Assembly: GCA_009869945.1 (NCBI GenBank)
Contig: WIXG01000006.1
Coordinates: 1-64,000 of the forward strand
Length of the DNA stretch: 64,000 nucleotides
DNA from: Mesaphorura yosii
Taxonomy: Eukaryota; Arthropoda; Collembola; Poduromorpha; Tullbergiidae
Reading direction: 5' to 3'
Both the position numbers and the translations under genes were made by a program. Under the pieces are notes generated by a model. The model had not been told where the DNA came from. It saw only the letters and a list, made by a program, of their open reading frames with translations, and did no database searches. The first letter of the stretch is position 1. Every line of letters starts with the position of its first letter. Below, in pieces: positions 1 to 11,858 of the stretch.

Positions 1-988
1 AAATAATTCGACACAAGAGAGCGACCGGCAACAAAGGAGAGGAAAAAGATGGTTGAGTGACTGTGTGAGTAGTTGGCGAGCAAAGTCATTCACAGAGTTA
101 AAAAACAGAGCAGCACGGCGCAGCGACGAGGGGAATTAAATACACGGCTGAAAAGCGAAGGCAGGATGAGTTTTAGGGCGAAATGAAAAGAAGTCGTGGA
201 ATCGTTCGCCCATAGCGTGTAATAATGTAGAAAAGAAAGAAAGTCATTCAGCAGCAGCATGGCAAAAGGTTCGGAGTGCAGAGTGCAACAACCATGCAGC
301 ATAAATACAAAAGAATAAAGTAAAAGTCCAACGAGAGAGAGAAAGATATAATGAAATTACGTGTCAGATCAACAACTGACTTTATCTGACAGTTGAAAAC
401 ATTTTCTCTTCCTCATCCGTGAAAAAATGGCCCAACCAGCGCTAACTTGTAGCGACCCAGGGTGTGCAGTGCAAAGTGCAGCGTGGATGTCTCTTTTTCA
501 TTTTGTAATTATCATCATGTGAGAGACCCGCCGCAGCAGGATCACAACTTCACAACAAAGCCAGACCCATGATGAGGACGGCGACCATGATCGGATAAAC
601 ATACACTTGGCTGCGGCTCTCATCATGTAAATCTCATTCAGAGACAAAGACACAACACACTAAACGAGAATAATGAAAGTCACAGTCGCCGAGTAAAGTG
701 TGTTTGTGTTGGACCCATATTGAGTTCCTTCCTTCCTTTTCTCTGGTTTATGATACTCGCGATAAACACCACGACATGCACAAAACACGAGTCTGTTAGC
801 CCCTCTCTTCCTGAACAACTTTACAACTCTCTGAGAAAGTGACCCACGACGCGTGAACGGTACTGAGCGAGATTTCGTTGTTTTAGATTCGGCGATGGAT
901 GCAACTCGAGTGCATCGATTTCCCGTTCTTAATTGAGGCCAACGTGCGAATTATTTATGCCAGTCAGAAATTACAGAACATAACTTAC
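1..988. other. Left-edge non-coding stretch, probably an intron
   Basis: I see no supported coding exon here. The minus-strand exon beginning at 1742 ends at a good donor (GTAAGT, reading leftward from 988), so this stretch is most simply the intron that follows it, with the next exon beyond the window. Short frames are low-complexity or antisense and have no family signature. Confidence 0.5.
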
Positions 989-3385
989 GTTTAGATGCCT
1001 GCTGCTGCTGGTTCCCGGGCGGTGGAGTCAAATCCTCTGGCGTTGACCTGTCCGTCAGCTCAGAGTTTGGTGTCATATTCTCATCTCGTTCATCTGGATC
1101 TCCGTCATCCCGTTCACCTTTCCGGCTGTGACCCGACACGTGCTGTTGCTGGTGGTGATGATGACGGTGGTGCGGCTGATGGTGCTGAGGCGGAGAGGAG
1201 TTGCTGTTGGTGGGGGAGTCGGAACGATGACGATGCTGCTGTTGATGGGGATGATGCGAGTGGTGACCGCCACCTTGACCATTGATGTAGCCCTTGTCCA
1301 GATTCGCGCCAGATGAAGAAGTGGAACTCGCAGCGGCTGCTTGCTGTTGCTCACGGCTGCGACTTTCCATGACACTCTCAACGATCGAATCCAGTTTGCG
1401 ACGACTGCTTGTGGACAGGGCTGGCGCAGAGAACGCCGATGGGATGCCCTTCACATTGCCCGGGCCGTTATGTGAGCCCGGTTCGCCGCTGTGATTATTA
1501 TTATTATTGTTGTTGTTTGAATGTGTGCTGTTTGCGGATGCCGATGTGGTAACAATGGGCCTAAAAGCACCTGTGCTGCTGCCAAATTGAAGTCTATGAC
1601 TTTCAAGCGCTGGATGCAAGAATGGATTCTGAAGATGAACAAGTTGAGCAGGCAGACCGGGAAATGCGTCCATGGGACGAAGTCCAAACGTCGAGGGAGA
1701 GAGGTTGGGAAGCCCGCCTAATCCGTCTTTGCCATCTGAAACCTGTCAAATACAAAGCAATTGCTTTAAGTCACCTTGCGTGCGCAATTTGTTTCAAGAG
1801 CCATTAAATCATAACTCGTCCAAGCCGTGGTCATAAATTACGTCACACATTTTACAAGCCTACCCGGAATCCTACTCCCTACGAGTGGAAGGGTTGAAGT
1901 GCGTAATTCCTTGGAATGACAATAATAATAAAAAACTAGTTTCCTGCATTATGATAATGGTGGTGTGCTTTACATGCTCCTTACGAAATCATTGCTTCCT
2001 GGTGGTGGAAGTGGAATTACATCTTTACCTTTCACATTACTTCTAATATGTCATGAATGAGTAACTAAGCAGGCAACAAGCAGCAAACACGGAGAGGAAA
2101 CGTGACATTGCGGCGCAGAAGAGAAAAAAGTTACAAAGCCATAAGGTGGATGAGTTAAGTTGAGAATTGAGCAATCACCTCACAAGAATCTGCCCGCTCG
2201 CATATGCTTTGAAGATACCCTTCACGAGTACGTGACAAAAATTGGAAATGCCTGAAATTCTTTCAATATGATTACAATATATATTGAAAAGATTAAACAT
2301 CCATATGCAGCTCTAGCTTTACGATCGGGAGGCTGACGGGTTTAAGGCTCAAGTACCACTTCCACGTACAAACTCGGCATTACGATGATTGTTATTAAAA
2401 CCATAACGATAACTTAAAGCTGAGTGATAATTATTGTCCGGGAGGGGGTTCCCAGTTTCTGACTTTGAAATGTCATACACAAATGTCGGATGCGCATATT
2501 TCCTAAATTCAGTTGAATTTCCAAGTGATTTCAAATAAATAAGTCAAAAGCGTAAGGATCGAGAGGATCGAGATAAATTATGTGGGCTATTTTGCTATTT
2601 GGCAATTCACGGAAAGTAAATATTACAAGCCGTTTCTTGTACCTCATACGCAGAAGCTGAATTCTTTCAATCTTCAAACTTTCGCCAAAGGGAATAAATT
2701 GTACAATTGTAGGATTAGGTGAGAGAAATCGAGAGAAGAAAAGTGTGTGTAAGTTTTTCCACTGCTAAGCCTTGAACTTTAAGATAAAACCTGAAAGGGT
2801 TGTTGAAAAGTCTGATTAATGAAATTAGGTAAAATGGAGAAAGTGAAGCCATGCGAAGACAAAGTGGGATCAATTAAAGGAGCGCTTGCCTGATCATTCA
2901 GGCAAGTGTATGTGATGTATTTTATGGTGTGATGATAATAGAATTAGAAAGAAAGAAAATGGAGTGAAAGGAATAATGAAAGCGACGAGAGCAACATTCT
3001 TCTCTTTCTCTTCTATTGCCGCGCTTTGTGTAATGAATACCGAGAGTGATTTACATAAACTTGGAGACTGAGACGATGATGAGATCAGAGATTTCTATAG
3101 AATTACTTCCGTCATGCAACTAAATGATTCAATTAGGACAGAGAGCACGAGGTTAAAGGGAATTAACCTTTCATGTACGGAGAACAAGGAAACGTGGTTG
3201 CATTTTCATTATGATTAGTCTAACTCACGTTAGAACTCTGCGTATCACAAATTCGCAATCAATCGTCTGCTTACCTGGGAACCGAACGGTCGCTGCATTC
3301 TGATCGGGTCGCCGTAGCCTGACTGTGAGAAGACGACCAGTGAGGGTGGAATTGAATTGGGGATGGAGTATGGCGACTCTTCCAT
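989..3385 (-). CDS. Partial gene: two exons of an unidentified His/Gln/Asn-rich nuclear-type protein
   Basis: Two exons are visible: 3385-3275 (starts exactly at an ATG behind a pyrimidine-rich acceptor, donor CAG|GTAAGC, 37 codons, phase 0) and 1742-989 (acceptor TTGACAG, donor AAAC|GTAAGT, phase 1). Together they encode about 288 residues beginning MEESPYSIPNSIPP. The second exon has a hydrophobic/proline-rich start, an Asn run, His and Gln runs, a short charged segment with RRKLDSIVESVMESRSRE, and an acidic Thr/Pro-rich end leading into a basic SKR at the splice site. This is typical of the disordered N-terminus of a developmental transcription factor whose DNA-binding domain lies in later exons. 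Those exons are outside the window, so I do not name a family. The intron between the two exons is about 1.5 kb. Upstream untranslated exons probably exist because the ATG sits directly behind an acceptor. Confidence 0.65.
2885..2906. repeat. Short perfect inverted repeat (hairpin)
   Basis: A 9-base stem (CTTGCCTGA, matched by TCAGGCAAG) surrounds a 4-base loop TCAT. It lies in the intron of the left-edge gene. It could form a hairpin or be a dyad site for a dimeric factor, but in AT-rich intronic DNA it may be chance. Confidence 0.5.
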
Positions 3386-6300
3386 CTTGAAATAACCAGA
3401 GCAAAAAGAAATCAGTGAATTAGACAAGCAAACGAATAAATCCGTTTTGACGCGCTACTTTTATTCTGAGTGAGGCGCGTGTTCATCAGTCTAGAATTTG
3501 TCACGGCCATCAGTTGGCGTGCGCCGAGCCGGCAGCATAATACCTTGTCATATTCATCGCTCTGATCTGACAATGACAAGCATGTGATAATGATTCGTTT
3601 TACTAGTCCTAATTCATGTAGATCATCATCGGCTGAACCGGGCAACAATTCGCTAAACTCGTTTGTTTCTAAAATCGTAATAGCACAATGCAAGGCAACG
3701 TGTAAAACAAAACGTCAGTTTTTAAAAACAACAAAGTGGGAGGCCCGTTGGTTTGGGTAAGAAAAGGCGGTCGAGAATGGAGAATTTGATGGGTAACTCG
3801 ACTTCGAATTCCTCGGAATATAACAGCTAATACCGTCAGCACAGCATCGAGGCAGAGGAAACTTATTAAAAGTTGACAACGGGTCGCCTACTCCTAGATT
3901 GAATTATTTCCTTCAAAATCGATTTTTAAAAATCCGGAAACTTTTTGCATATTTTAATTATGTTCTTAAGAAACTCAAGTTCGGAAGAATGGCTGCTTGA
4001 TTAAATATTTCGCGAACTGAAATACGAGAATTGCTACCAGAATGCCCGCACATAAACTGGCAGGATGACCCTAGTCCATTAGAAGGCAAATTTACGAGTT
4101 ACGTGCATATTGAGCGCAGTCACTAGAGTAAAAGTTGAGAGAAAGAGAGCAAAATACGACTTGAGGAGGGTAAAATGAAGAATTTATTGGGTAAAGTGGA
4201 CCACTTGCTGAAGAGGCTTCTGCGACTGTCTCCTCTCTTCTATTTTCTTGTGGATTTTTCCAGATCAGACAACACGCCTTGTTAAAATAAATACGAAATA
4301 AAAAGAGTTTCGCCGAAGTCAAGGAGTCAAGTCGAGATCACAAGACGGCAGAGACAAGAGAATAAAAAGACAAAAAGTCCAGTCAAGCCAAGAACAAGTT
4401 AAGTCAACCATCAACTATTTGTTACATTACAATTGAAAAGAAGTCAAACTCTTCGTGTTTCATCGTTCTTATTACTTTCTCCTTAGACGGAGACCACCAA
4501 AAGTGGTGGAAACTACGAAGCCGAGAAAAGTTATAAGAAGAAACCACAAAAGAAATGTAGACACAAAATACGGCCGGCGAGATATGGAAAAAATCGCAGC
4601 CAAGCCAAGAAAAGTACTTTCTTTTACAATAATAATTCACGATTAAGGGGGGAAAAGCAGCCAGCGGCTTGGCCCGAGTTCGGCCTGTCTTGTTCGTGGG
4701 TATGTCTCGCGATCTGAGGTTAGTTTGCAAAGTCCGTAGTCCCTTTAGTGAAAGTCTTAAACTGAAACGAAACAAGATGAATGCGAATGTAAACCGCCGC
4801 ACCACACCTTTGCTACCTCAACCTGTCTTGTATCGTTTCTCGGAAAATCAAAGCAGACAAAGTTTCGAGTTATTTTCCGCCCCGTCGAACAAGGCAGAAG
4901 TTTTACGTTATTTTTGTCTACAGTTTCACGACTTCTATCAAATTGGACGTGCGTGTCGCATTATTCCAGAAGTGAGCATGAAATTCCACTTTCACACTCT
5001 TCCAAATGTAAATGAACGTGTAGTGCGGCGAGATTGGGTGCTAAATCAGCCAGAATTTGAATATTTACATTATAATTGTGAATCACCTTGTTCTAGTTCC
5101 AAAATTTCTGTTGATCTCTAGAATCGCTTCAAAATGTTACGACGATGGCTTGAGTATCTTCATTGAAATGTTTGTAACGATTTACACTCGAAGGGGATGA
5201 AAATGTATGTGAAACGACACGTCAAATCACTATTCTGCATGGATAATTCTAAATATTAATAGCTACTTAGTAATTGTACTTTTTTTTTTATAAATGTTGG
5301 TGATACTCAGATTTTCACTTCTTTCTAAATTAAAACCAATTCCACTATGACTGCTATTAAATTCCAAAATCACTACACACGGTCACTAGAATAAAATATT
5401 TATAGATTATGAGTGGTTCTTTTGTCTTGTCATTTGCTTGCTGATATGTTACAGTACAATTAATATATTGATGTAATGTAGTGATTTGATTAGATTAGTT
5501 TTCGTTAAGTTTGCGGCTAGCACTAAACACTTGCGAACTTTCTTGGGAAAATTGAGACACTCACCAAAACAACGCACACCAGACGTGTCTGGAACAAGTG
5601 CGGTGTAGTTTTGCACTGCATCAGAGAAACTAGACAGATTTGTTCTACACGACTCGTAACGAGACGTCACACAGATTAGGAATTAAGTGAACTGACTGCC
5701 CTCGTAATTTGGTGATAAGGAGCAACGAGCTGCTGACAACCGAGTCGAAACAAGTGTGTGGAAGGAAAGACGAAAGAAGAAGCCGAGACAGTTTACGGGG
5801 ATCAAAAAATGAAAACGAGCCACCACGAAGCGCAGGGCAGAGCTCAGTAAAGAGAGACGACGAAAAAAGTGGTTTTATCACTCAGCCTCTTTGCAACTTT
5901 TTCTTTCTAGAGTTTTGCCCTTCTTTTTACCAGCACGGAGCTTCGCGAACGTATTCGCTGGGGATACTGTACCGGAACCGGTATGCGTCGCGAGTGCCGG
6001 GAAATGCTGACGTTGACGCACGCTGCTGCTTTTCGGGAGAGAAACCGAGTTTCGCCCTTCACGCTCTCGAGACAGGCAACCTCACCTCATGTTCGGGGCT
6101 TCTCAGCATCATGTGCGAATGTTGTAGGTTTTAGTTAAAATAAGCCTTTAAACTTACTCGTCAACCCAATTTGGAGTGTCAGTGGGATCCGACGATGCTA
6201 ATACGCAAATGGACGACGGCACGTTTGAAACATCTGCGTGCAGGATAAAGATATAATCACATGAAGCACACACGAATGAAGATGTCACCAGCAAATTGAC

Positions 6301-9158
6301 ACATGCACGGTCTCATTTCACATGAAAAGTGGCTTCGCGTTCGCAGAAATCAACACTGCCGAGGCCTCCGACTCTGATACCCTTTCATTTGGCACATCTC
6401 GAGTGTAAATTAACACTGACGGAAAGGGAGACCGCTGCAAATTCCAGTCTGCGACTGTTGCGTTAGAGTGTGATCAGAGTCAGACACAGAGTTGCTGTAT
6501 TTGCCACTTGCAATATCAATGTCCCTTCTAATGGGCTTCACGTCAGAAGGCGACTACTTTAACATAACTTCGTTTCATTCATTCCACCGCATCGGGCTGT
6601 CGGACCGCACCACATACGGATTTATTTTTACAACAGAAGAGGATTGAAATAATTGAAATTTGACTTGACACGTCAACAAAAAGAAAATAACAATGAAGGT
6701 TTTTAAATATAACAATAACAAAAACAGTATCAGGAGCAGAAGAGACCTTTCACAGCGCGGATCCACAACTGTGAGCTGCAGCTGGATGATGGCAAAGTGA
6801 GACTGCGGGAGGATGGACTGGATTTGGCTTGGACAGAACGCGAAAAAGCCTTTGCCTCTGTGAGTGTGAATCGGAGAGACACAATAAACTCCGAATTGCT
6901 ACTGTTGCCTTTACAAAGGGCGAAACTTGACTGACTGACTCTTGTGGAGAGTTAAGGACTGCGGACATGAAACTACTTATAAATATCAAGTCGACCTGAA
7001 ACATCATACGATAATAACAATATTTATAATCTCCTCTACAACAATAATAAGATTACTCGCTTGGTTCGGAAAAACGAAATCCTTCAGTCTGGCAGCAGTG
7101 CCAGCCGGACTGGGTACTTTGACTTGGTCATGCCCAGTCAGCCAAGTGCCGGTGCAATGCAAGTCAGCATGGGATTAGAGTGCTGCTGTGTAAAAGGATT
7201 ATCGGGAAAATAAATATGAAAAGGGATGAAGTGCTCATGTGCCGGTCATGGCTATTTATTTCAATTTCAACATATCTTCGTCTTGATTTCATTATCCACT
7301 TTTTAACACTCCTCACACATTCAATTTCATTAACGGGTGAAGAAGATGAATCTACTAAACGATGATATAAAGCAAAAAGGTGCGGGGAGAGCTACCTGAG
7401 GTACTCAAGCATGAAATCGTTTAATACAATATACGAGCTGCGAGATCTAAAATCGAGAAATGAAGTCGTAAATGATCGCCGGAGAAGTGAGTTAAGGTAC
7501 TCATAAATAGCTTGCCTGCTCGGATATGATATCCCTCAGCACTGACTTTTTATAAATAATAGCAAGTCCACAAACAACGTGATACGCCCAATGTGAGTGC
7601 AGTGAGCGAGGTGAAGAAAGAAAAGGTGTGAATTACGCGATGAGAGGATCACAAAAATGTAAGGAAGGAACAATTCGTTACAGGGATCACGAAAATGGAG
7701 AATGCAGGGTAGAACGATATTCGCAAAGGTTGATGCTAAAATTCAGCAGTTGGTCCTTTTCGCAATGAACATGCTCGAAGTGTGTGAAGCTAATTATATA
7801 GTAAAATGGAACGCTTTGTCGTGACCGACGCCGAATATATTGGCCGAGCTGTGTGCAGTTGCATGACGAAATGTGAGGTGGCTGACTTCACTGGCCGCCA
7901 GGATTCAGGCAATGCAGAGATTGAAGTCGGTGTTTTACAATTAATTTCACCGTCATAAATTCAAGAGAAGTGGATGCGAGCTGACGAGTTGATTTTTATT
8001 GTGTTGAGAGCTGGAGTTCAGCGATTGTAAGTGATAAAGGTATTAATTTTGCCTGGTGGTTACTGACTGCTGGCCTACCTGTTTCCAATGCTCTTCCCTG
8101 CCAAGATGCCAAGTGAGGTGAGCTGATCGCCGTCAAAGCCACATCAGCACTCGTAATTGTTTCGATACGAACGAGCTTCTGACCGCGCTTAGTGAGCGTA
8201 CGCGTCTGAGCTGACCACTTTGCCACATTGCCACTGCTTTCTTGGCATTCTTGGCACTTACTTGCATGAGCACTTAGCACATTAGAGAGAAATATTTGAG
8301 CCCTCACCAATTACCACTTGCTCAGTTCATCTCACCTTATTATGCGTGATAAATTAAAATTACTACATGATACGCAGCAGACACGTACGGATAACGACAG
8401 CTTCATGTAATCTCTGCAATGGGAAAACAAGATGAATTTACAAAGCCATGCCACATGCGCCTGCAATTCAGTAAACCCACTGAGGAATCAGTTTCGTATT
8501 GTTCACCGTTATCTGAGAGTATGGTTAGTCAAAGCAGCTGTAAAAGTGGGCAAAATTCCCTTTGGATGCATTTACGAAAGCTTCAATCATTGAACCACAT
8601 GAAATTTGGAGAAAAAATGTACGACAAAAGCAATGGAGCAAACAATCAGACGATGTAGACGGAATGCAGCATTTAAATAACATATGTTTACCTAATATAT
8701 ATTTAACCAACAAGAATAGTAAATTAGAGAAATATCATGGAAGTAAAATGTCCTAAACAAAAGCTTAAGCTTACAAAATCTTAAAGGGAATAATTAATGC
8801 ATTAGCGCGTACCTGAAACCAACCGAACCTACGGAATATCGAAAGTAGTCCGAACTTCCAAAATTCTGCACTTCTACTTTCCTTTGGCAGAAAAACTTCA
8901 AAGTCAGCAATCTGACTGGTTAAGAAAAAAGTTTGTTTCAAGTTTGAATTTTTATCTAGACAAGATAGAAATTATGAAATTGTGAACTTAAAATATGAAA
9001 GTTTATACGTCCGCACTAAAACTTAGACACGCGAAGGTAACGAAATTCTATAAATGAAATTGAGATTTTCCTCTGCTTGATCGACTTCCTACGCACTACG
9101 TGGATTAACACGGAAATAATATATATCAAGTAAGTACCCAGATATTAATATCATTTTC
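3386..9158. other. Gene-poor stretch, probably 5' intron and intergenic
   Basis: Nothing here has a recognisable protein signature. Frames at 4669-5121 (+), 5709-6134 (+) and 7996-8310 (-) are open by chance as far as I can tell: no domain, no matching splice sites and no repeats. The upstream untranslated exon(s) and promoter of the left-edge minus-strand gene should lie somewhere here, but I could not place them. Confidence 0.4.
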
Positions 9159-11858
9159 TTATGTTCTTCCTTTTTCTTGGCTTTCGCAACCACAGGTTTT
9201 TGGATTTAGATTGCGGCTGCCGCTTTGGCCCGCTGCAGGAGTCACTGCTGCAGCCCCTTCGACAGGGCTTGGTTCGGGCTCTGGTATCGCTGCTTTTTCA
9301 TTGAGGTCAAGATCCTCCATTGTTAGCTGTAGATTCTGGCTGGGCGTATAATGATGAAGTTCGTAGAAAGTTTCACGGTTGCAGTCGCGGAGAAGAGCGG
9401 TCGGATCAAGTGCAGAAGCTTGATACAACTGGCCAGTTACTTTAGGGATTCCATCTTGATACTTCACTTTCTTAATCCGAAAGCAGAACGTCTTTTCTTT
9501 CACAGCACGTGAAAATCGCTTATTTTGTAGATCAGTCCATTTGTCAGTCTGAATAAGGCCTGCTGGAAGAGCCCTAGGTGGTAAACTACAAAACTCTCGT
9601 CCAATCATCTTCAATTCTCGTTTGTCGATGTCGAAGTAGTCTCCATAATCCACAGCATACACCCGTACAGTCTCCACTTCTTGTCTATCTCTGAACGGCT
9701 GCTCTCCAAATGTTTCCTTCATTTCTTTTTCGACGTACATGACCCGAATGTATCTTTGCAAATACGGATGGCTACAGCAGTAGAATTGCTGCTCTAGGTA
9801 GTGGTAGCCAGGATCTAGGAACTCAACGTTGAGTAGTTGCTCCCAGTGCATGAGTCTATTTTCCATGTGTTCCCATGCGTCAGGATGCTCAGTTGATTTT
9901 GCAGGCTGGATCGTAAATTCATTTGGGCCCCTTGCCTTGGTGATGGTTACAAGTACATTGACGCCACGTTTCAGCATCACAGTGGGCCGAGGTGGCCGTG
10001 TCCAGCATAACTGTTTCATGTCTATGGCTTCCAAAGAGTCCAGTGCGGATGGACGTCTGTCGTATGGAGATCGAGAGTCTAACTTCGGACCCAATTCGAT
10101 TTCGTTGAAGTCGTCTACCAAGTCCAATATTTCCGGAGGATGTAGATTCGTCAGGATCTTGCTCAAACGAGTCTCAGGTCTTCCTTTGACTACGACGACG
10201 ATGTCGACGACAGGCAGTCTACCTTCTTCCGCGTCAGATAGAACTTCAACGGTGATATTTCTGTCAGCTTCCACGAATTTCCAAAACGCGTCAAACGCTT
10301 CTCGACTAATTCGTGAAGTTTTCGAGAAAGGTGTCAAACTGGCCACTACACATTGTGGTTTGAAGCGTTCCAGGGATGGATGGACACAGGCTGCTGGAAT
10401 CAACTCGTCTGGCTTAACCAATCCAGTATTACCGTAGTCAATGTAGTTGGCCAAAATGAAGGGGTTGGACGTTCTACTGTCGCCCGGATTCGCTGGCTCA
10501 AGCGTTAGGAGCTTGACACGATAATACCAGCCGTCGTCGTACTCCGCATAGTAAATAGTGCTCCTGTCCAGTGGCGCCGGTCCCTGCTTTTGATATTCCT
10601 TTATCATCCGTTCCACTTGTTCTGGACGGACCTCTGTCATGACATCGATGAACCATTGTGATTCCAGAGTTTGAATCTGAAGACCAACTCTCCCGTTTCG
10701 TTCGCGATAAGGAACAAACACGTCACAGATGCCGGAAGGACTTTTCGGCAATTTTTGGCCAGGCAATGCGTCAATTATATTTGCTGCGATGAGATCGTTG
10801 ACGTATGCAGGCGGGTTGTCCAAAGTATACAGATCCACTACTGGAATCGCATATCTATTCCAGAAGCGAACGACAGCTTTGTACGTTGTCTCGTTGCCAC
10901 CATTCTTGAAATACTTGTAGACATGTTGACGGAAGCAGTCCATTTTGCTTGCCAACGCGAACTGGTAAAGAAAGAAGTCGTTACATCTTGGTGGATATTC
11001 GACGAAATCTTGAAGACATAGATACAGCCAGGAAAGACGCACAGTCATTGGCTTGTTCGTGTCAATTAGACGAATATAGATCTCGTTGTCGGATTCAGGA
11101 TCATTTTTCGTGTCATCATAAAAGACACAACGATGAAAGCCTTCATCGCCTAAGTCAACCACTCCGAGCTTGGAGCCTCTCTTTCCGTTCTTCCACTGAA
11201 TCTTGCACTCCGGAACATCCCTTACAAATATGTATATCTGATTCAATTGTTGTTGGGAGACGGTATGCTTCTCTTGAAATGTTGGGTCATCCCACTCAAA
11301 CTCCACTGTGTTGACTTCGTATGCGTGGTAGAGGGTCTTTAGATTGACAATTCGACATGTCCATTCGGTTGCTTCGGGATATTTCCATGTGAGACGGGAG
11401 TCATATGTTGCTTTCGGCATTTCTTTAAATTTGTCTAAGAATTCCTGGAGCGATGTAGTATTGAAAGGGTAGGTGACAGGTGGATATTGTACGGTGAACT
11501 TTTCTGATTTTTCAGCACTCAGGTAATTCTTGACTTCAATAGATCCTGGTTCACGGGGTTGCCAAGGGTTCACTTCCTTGACGTTGACCTCCGTTTCCCA
11601 ACATTCCTCATTCCAATCTTCTGTGTCTACATTCTTCTCCTTGAAGAGCCACTGGGGATAACATCGCAGATCTCTTTCGTAGCGAGATATCCATTTACGA
11701 TCTTCTACGATCTTCGCCGAACCGTTGCCTTCGTTATTCTGCCCAGTGATGGCGGCGATTGAATGCACCAGGTCTGATGGATCCTTCGTGCTCTTCTCAC
11801 CTCTACCGCTTCGAATACGCTCTACGTATTTGGTAAATTGACTCTGTAATGCATTCAT
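9159..11858 (-). CDS. Tudor-domain protein (germline/piRNA type), single exon
   Basis: One uninterrupted frame of 899 residues starts at ATG 11858 (AAGAAAATGAATGC). The frame stays open 12 codons further upstream with no ATG, beyond which there is an in-frame TGA. At least two extended Tudor domains are visible. One has YYAEYDDGWYYRV (about residue 434) followed by NYIDYGNTG (about 472). The other starts with VNVLVTITKARGPNEFTIQP (about 632) and has YAVDYGDYF (about 733). A more degenerate module around residues 130-330 contains VVDLGDEGFHRCVFYDD. Tudor domains bind methylated arginine or lysine. Proteins with several extended Tudor domains usually act in nuage and the piRNA pathway by binding sDMA-modified Piwi proteins. 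The third module keeps the YxVDYGD core, and the second keeps most aromatic-cage positions. No helicase, RING or KH domain is present. I cannot say which TDRD orthologue this is. The lack of introns is unusual beside multi-exon neighbours and could reflect retroposition. Confidence 0.88.
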   Translation of the reverse strand: MNALQSQFTKYVERIRSGRGEKSTKDPSDLVHSIAAITGQNNEGNGSAKIVEDRKWISRYERDLRCYPQWLFKEKNVDTEDWNEECWETEVNVKEVNPWQPREPGSIEVKNYLSAEKSEKFTVQYPPVTYPFNTTSLQEFLDKFKEMPKATYDSRLTWKYPEATEWTCRIVNLKTLYHAYEVNTVEFEWDDPTFQEKHTVSQQQLNQIYIFVRDVPECKIQWKNGKRGSKLGVVDLGDEGFHRCVFYDDTKNDPESDNEIYIRLIDTNKPMTVRLSWLYLCLQDFVEYPPRCNDFFLYQFALASKMDCFRQHVYKYFKNGGNETTYKAVVRFWNRYAIPVVDLYTLDNPPAYVNDLIAANIIDALPGQKLPKSPSGICDVFVPYRERNGRVGLQIQTLESQWFIDVMTEVRPEQVERMIKEYQKQGPAPLDRSTIYYAEYDDGWYYRVKLLTLEPANPGDSRTSNPFILANYIDYGNTGLVKPDELIPAACVHPSLERFKPQCVVASLTPFSKTSRISREAFDAFWKFVEADRNITVEVLSDAEEGRLPVVDIVVVVKGRPETRLSKILTNLHPPEILDLVDDFNEIELGPKLDSRSPYDRRPSALDSLEAIDMKQLCWTRPPRPTVMLKRGVNVLVTITKARGPNEFTIQPAKSTEHPDAWEHMENRLMHWEQLLNVEFLDPGYHYLEQQFYCCSHPYLQRYIRVMYVEKEMKETFGEQPFRDRQEVETVRVYAVDYGDYFDIDKRELKMIGREFCSLPPRALPAGLIQTDKWTDLQNKRFSRAVKEKTFCFRIKKVKYQDGIPKVTGQLYQASALDPTALLRDCNRETFYELHHYTPSQNLQLTMEDLDLNEKAAIPEPEPSPVEGAAAVTPAAGQSGSRNLNPKTCGCESQEKGRT

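Noticed and set aside
995..1494. Several plus-strand frames rich in Val/Met/Asp
   Set aside because: They are shadows of the CAG/CAT-rich repeat codons in the minus-strand exon 989-1742.
4669..5121. 150-codon plus-strand frame considered as a small gene
   Set aside because: No domain, no splice or promoter support, ordinary non-coding composition; an antisense frame of similar size overlaps it.
5709..6134. Plus-strand frame of 141 codons
   Set aside because: No recognisable domain, mixed composition, and a minus-strand frame overlaps it; treated as chance.
8761..8772. Palindrome AAGCTTAAGCTT
   Set aside because: A short doubled palindromic 6-mer in AT-rich DNA; expected by chance and no associated feature.
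9829..10437. 202-codon plus-strand frame
   Set aside because: It is antisense to the Tudor coding region, which has clear domains and full-length openness; the frame has no family signature.
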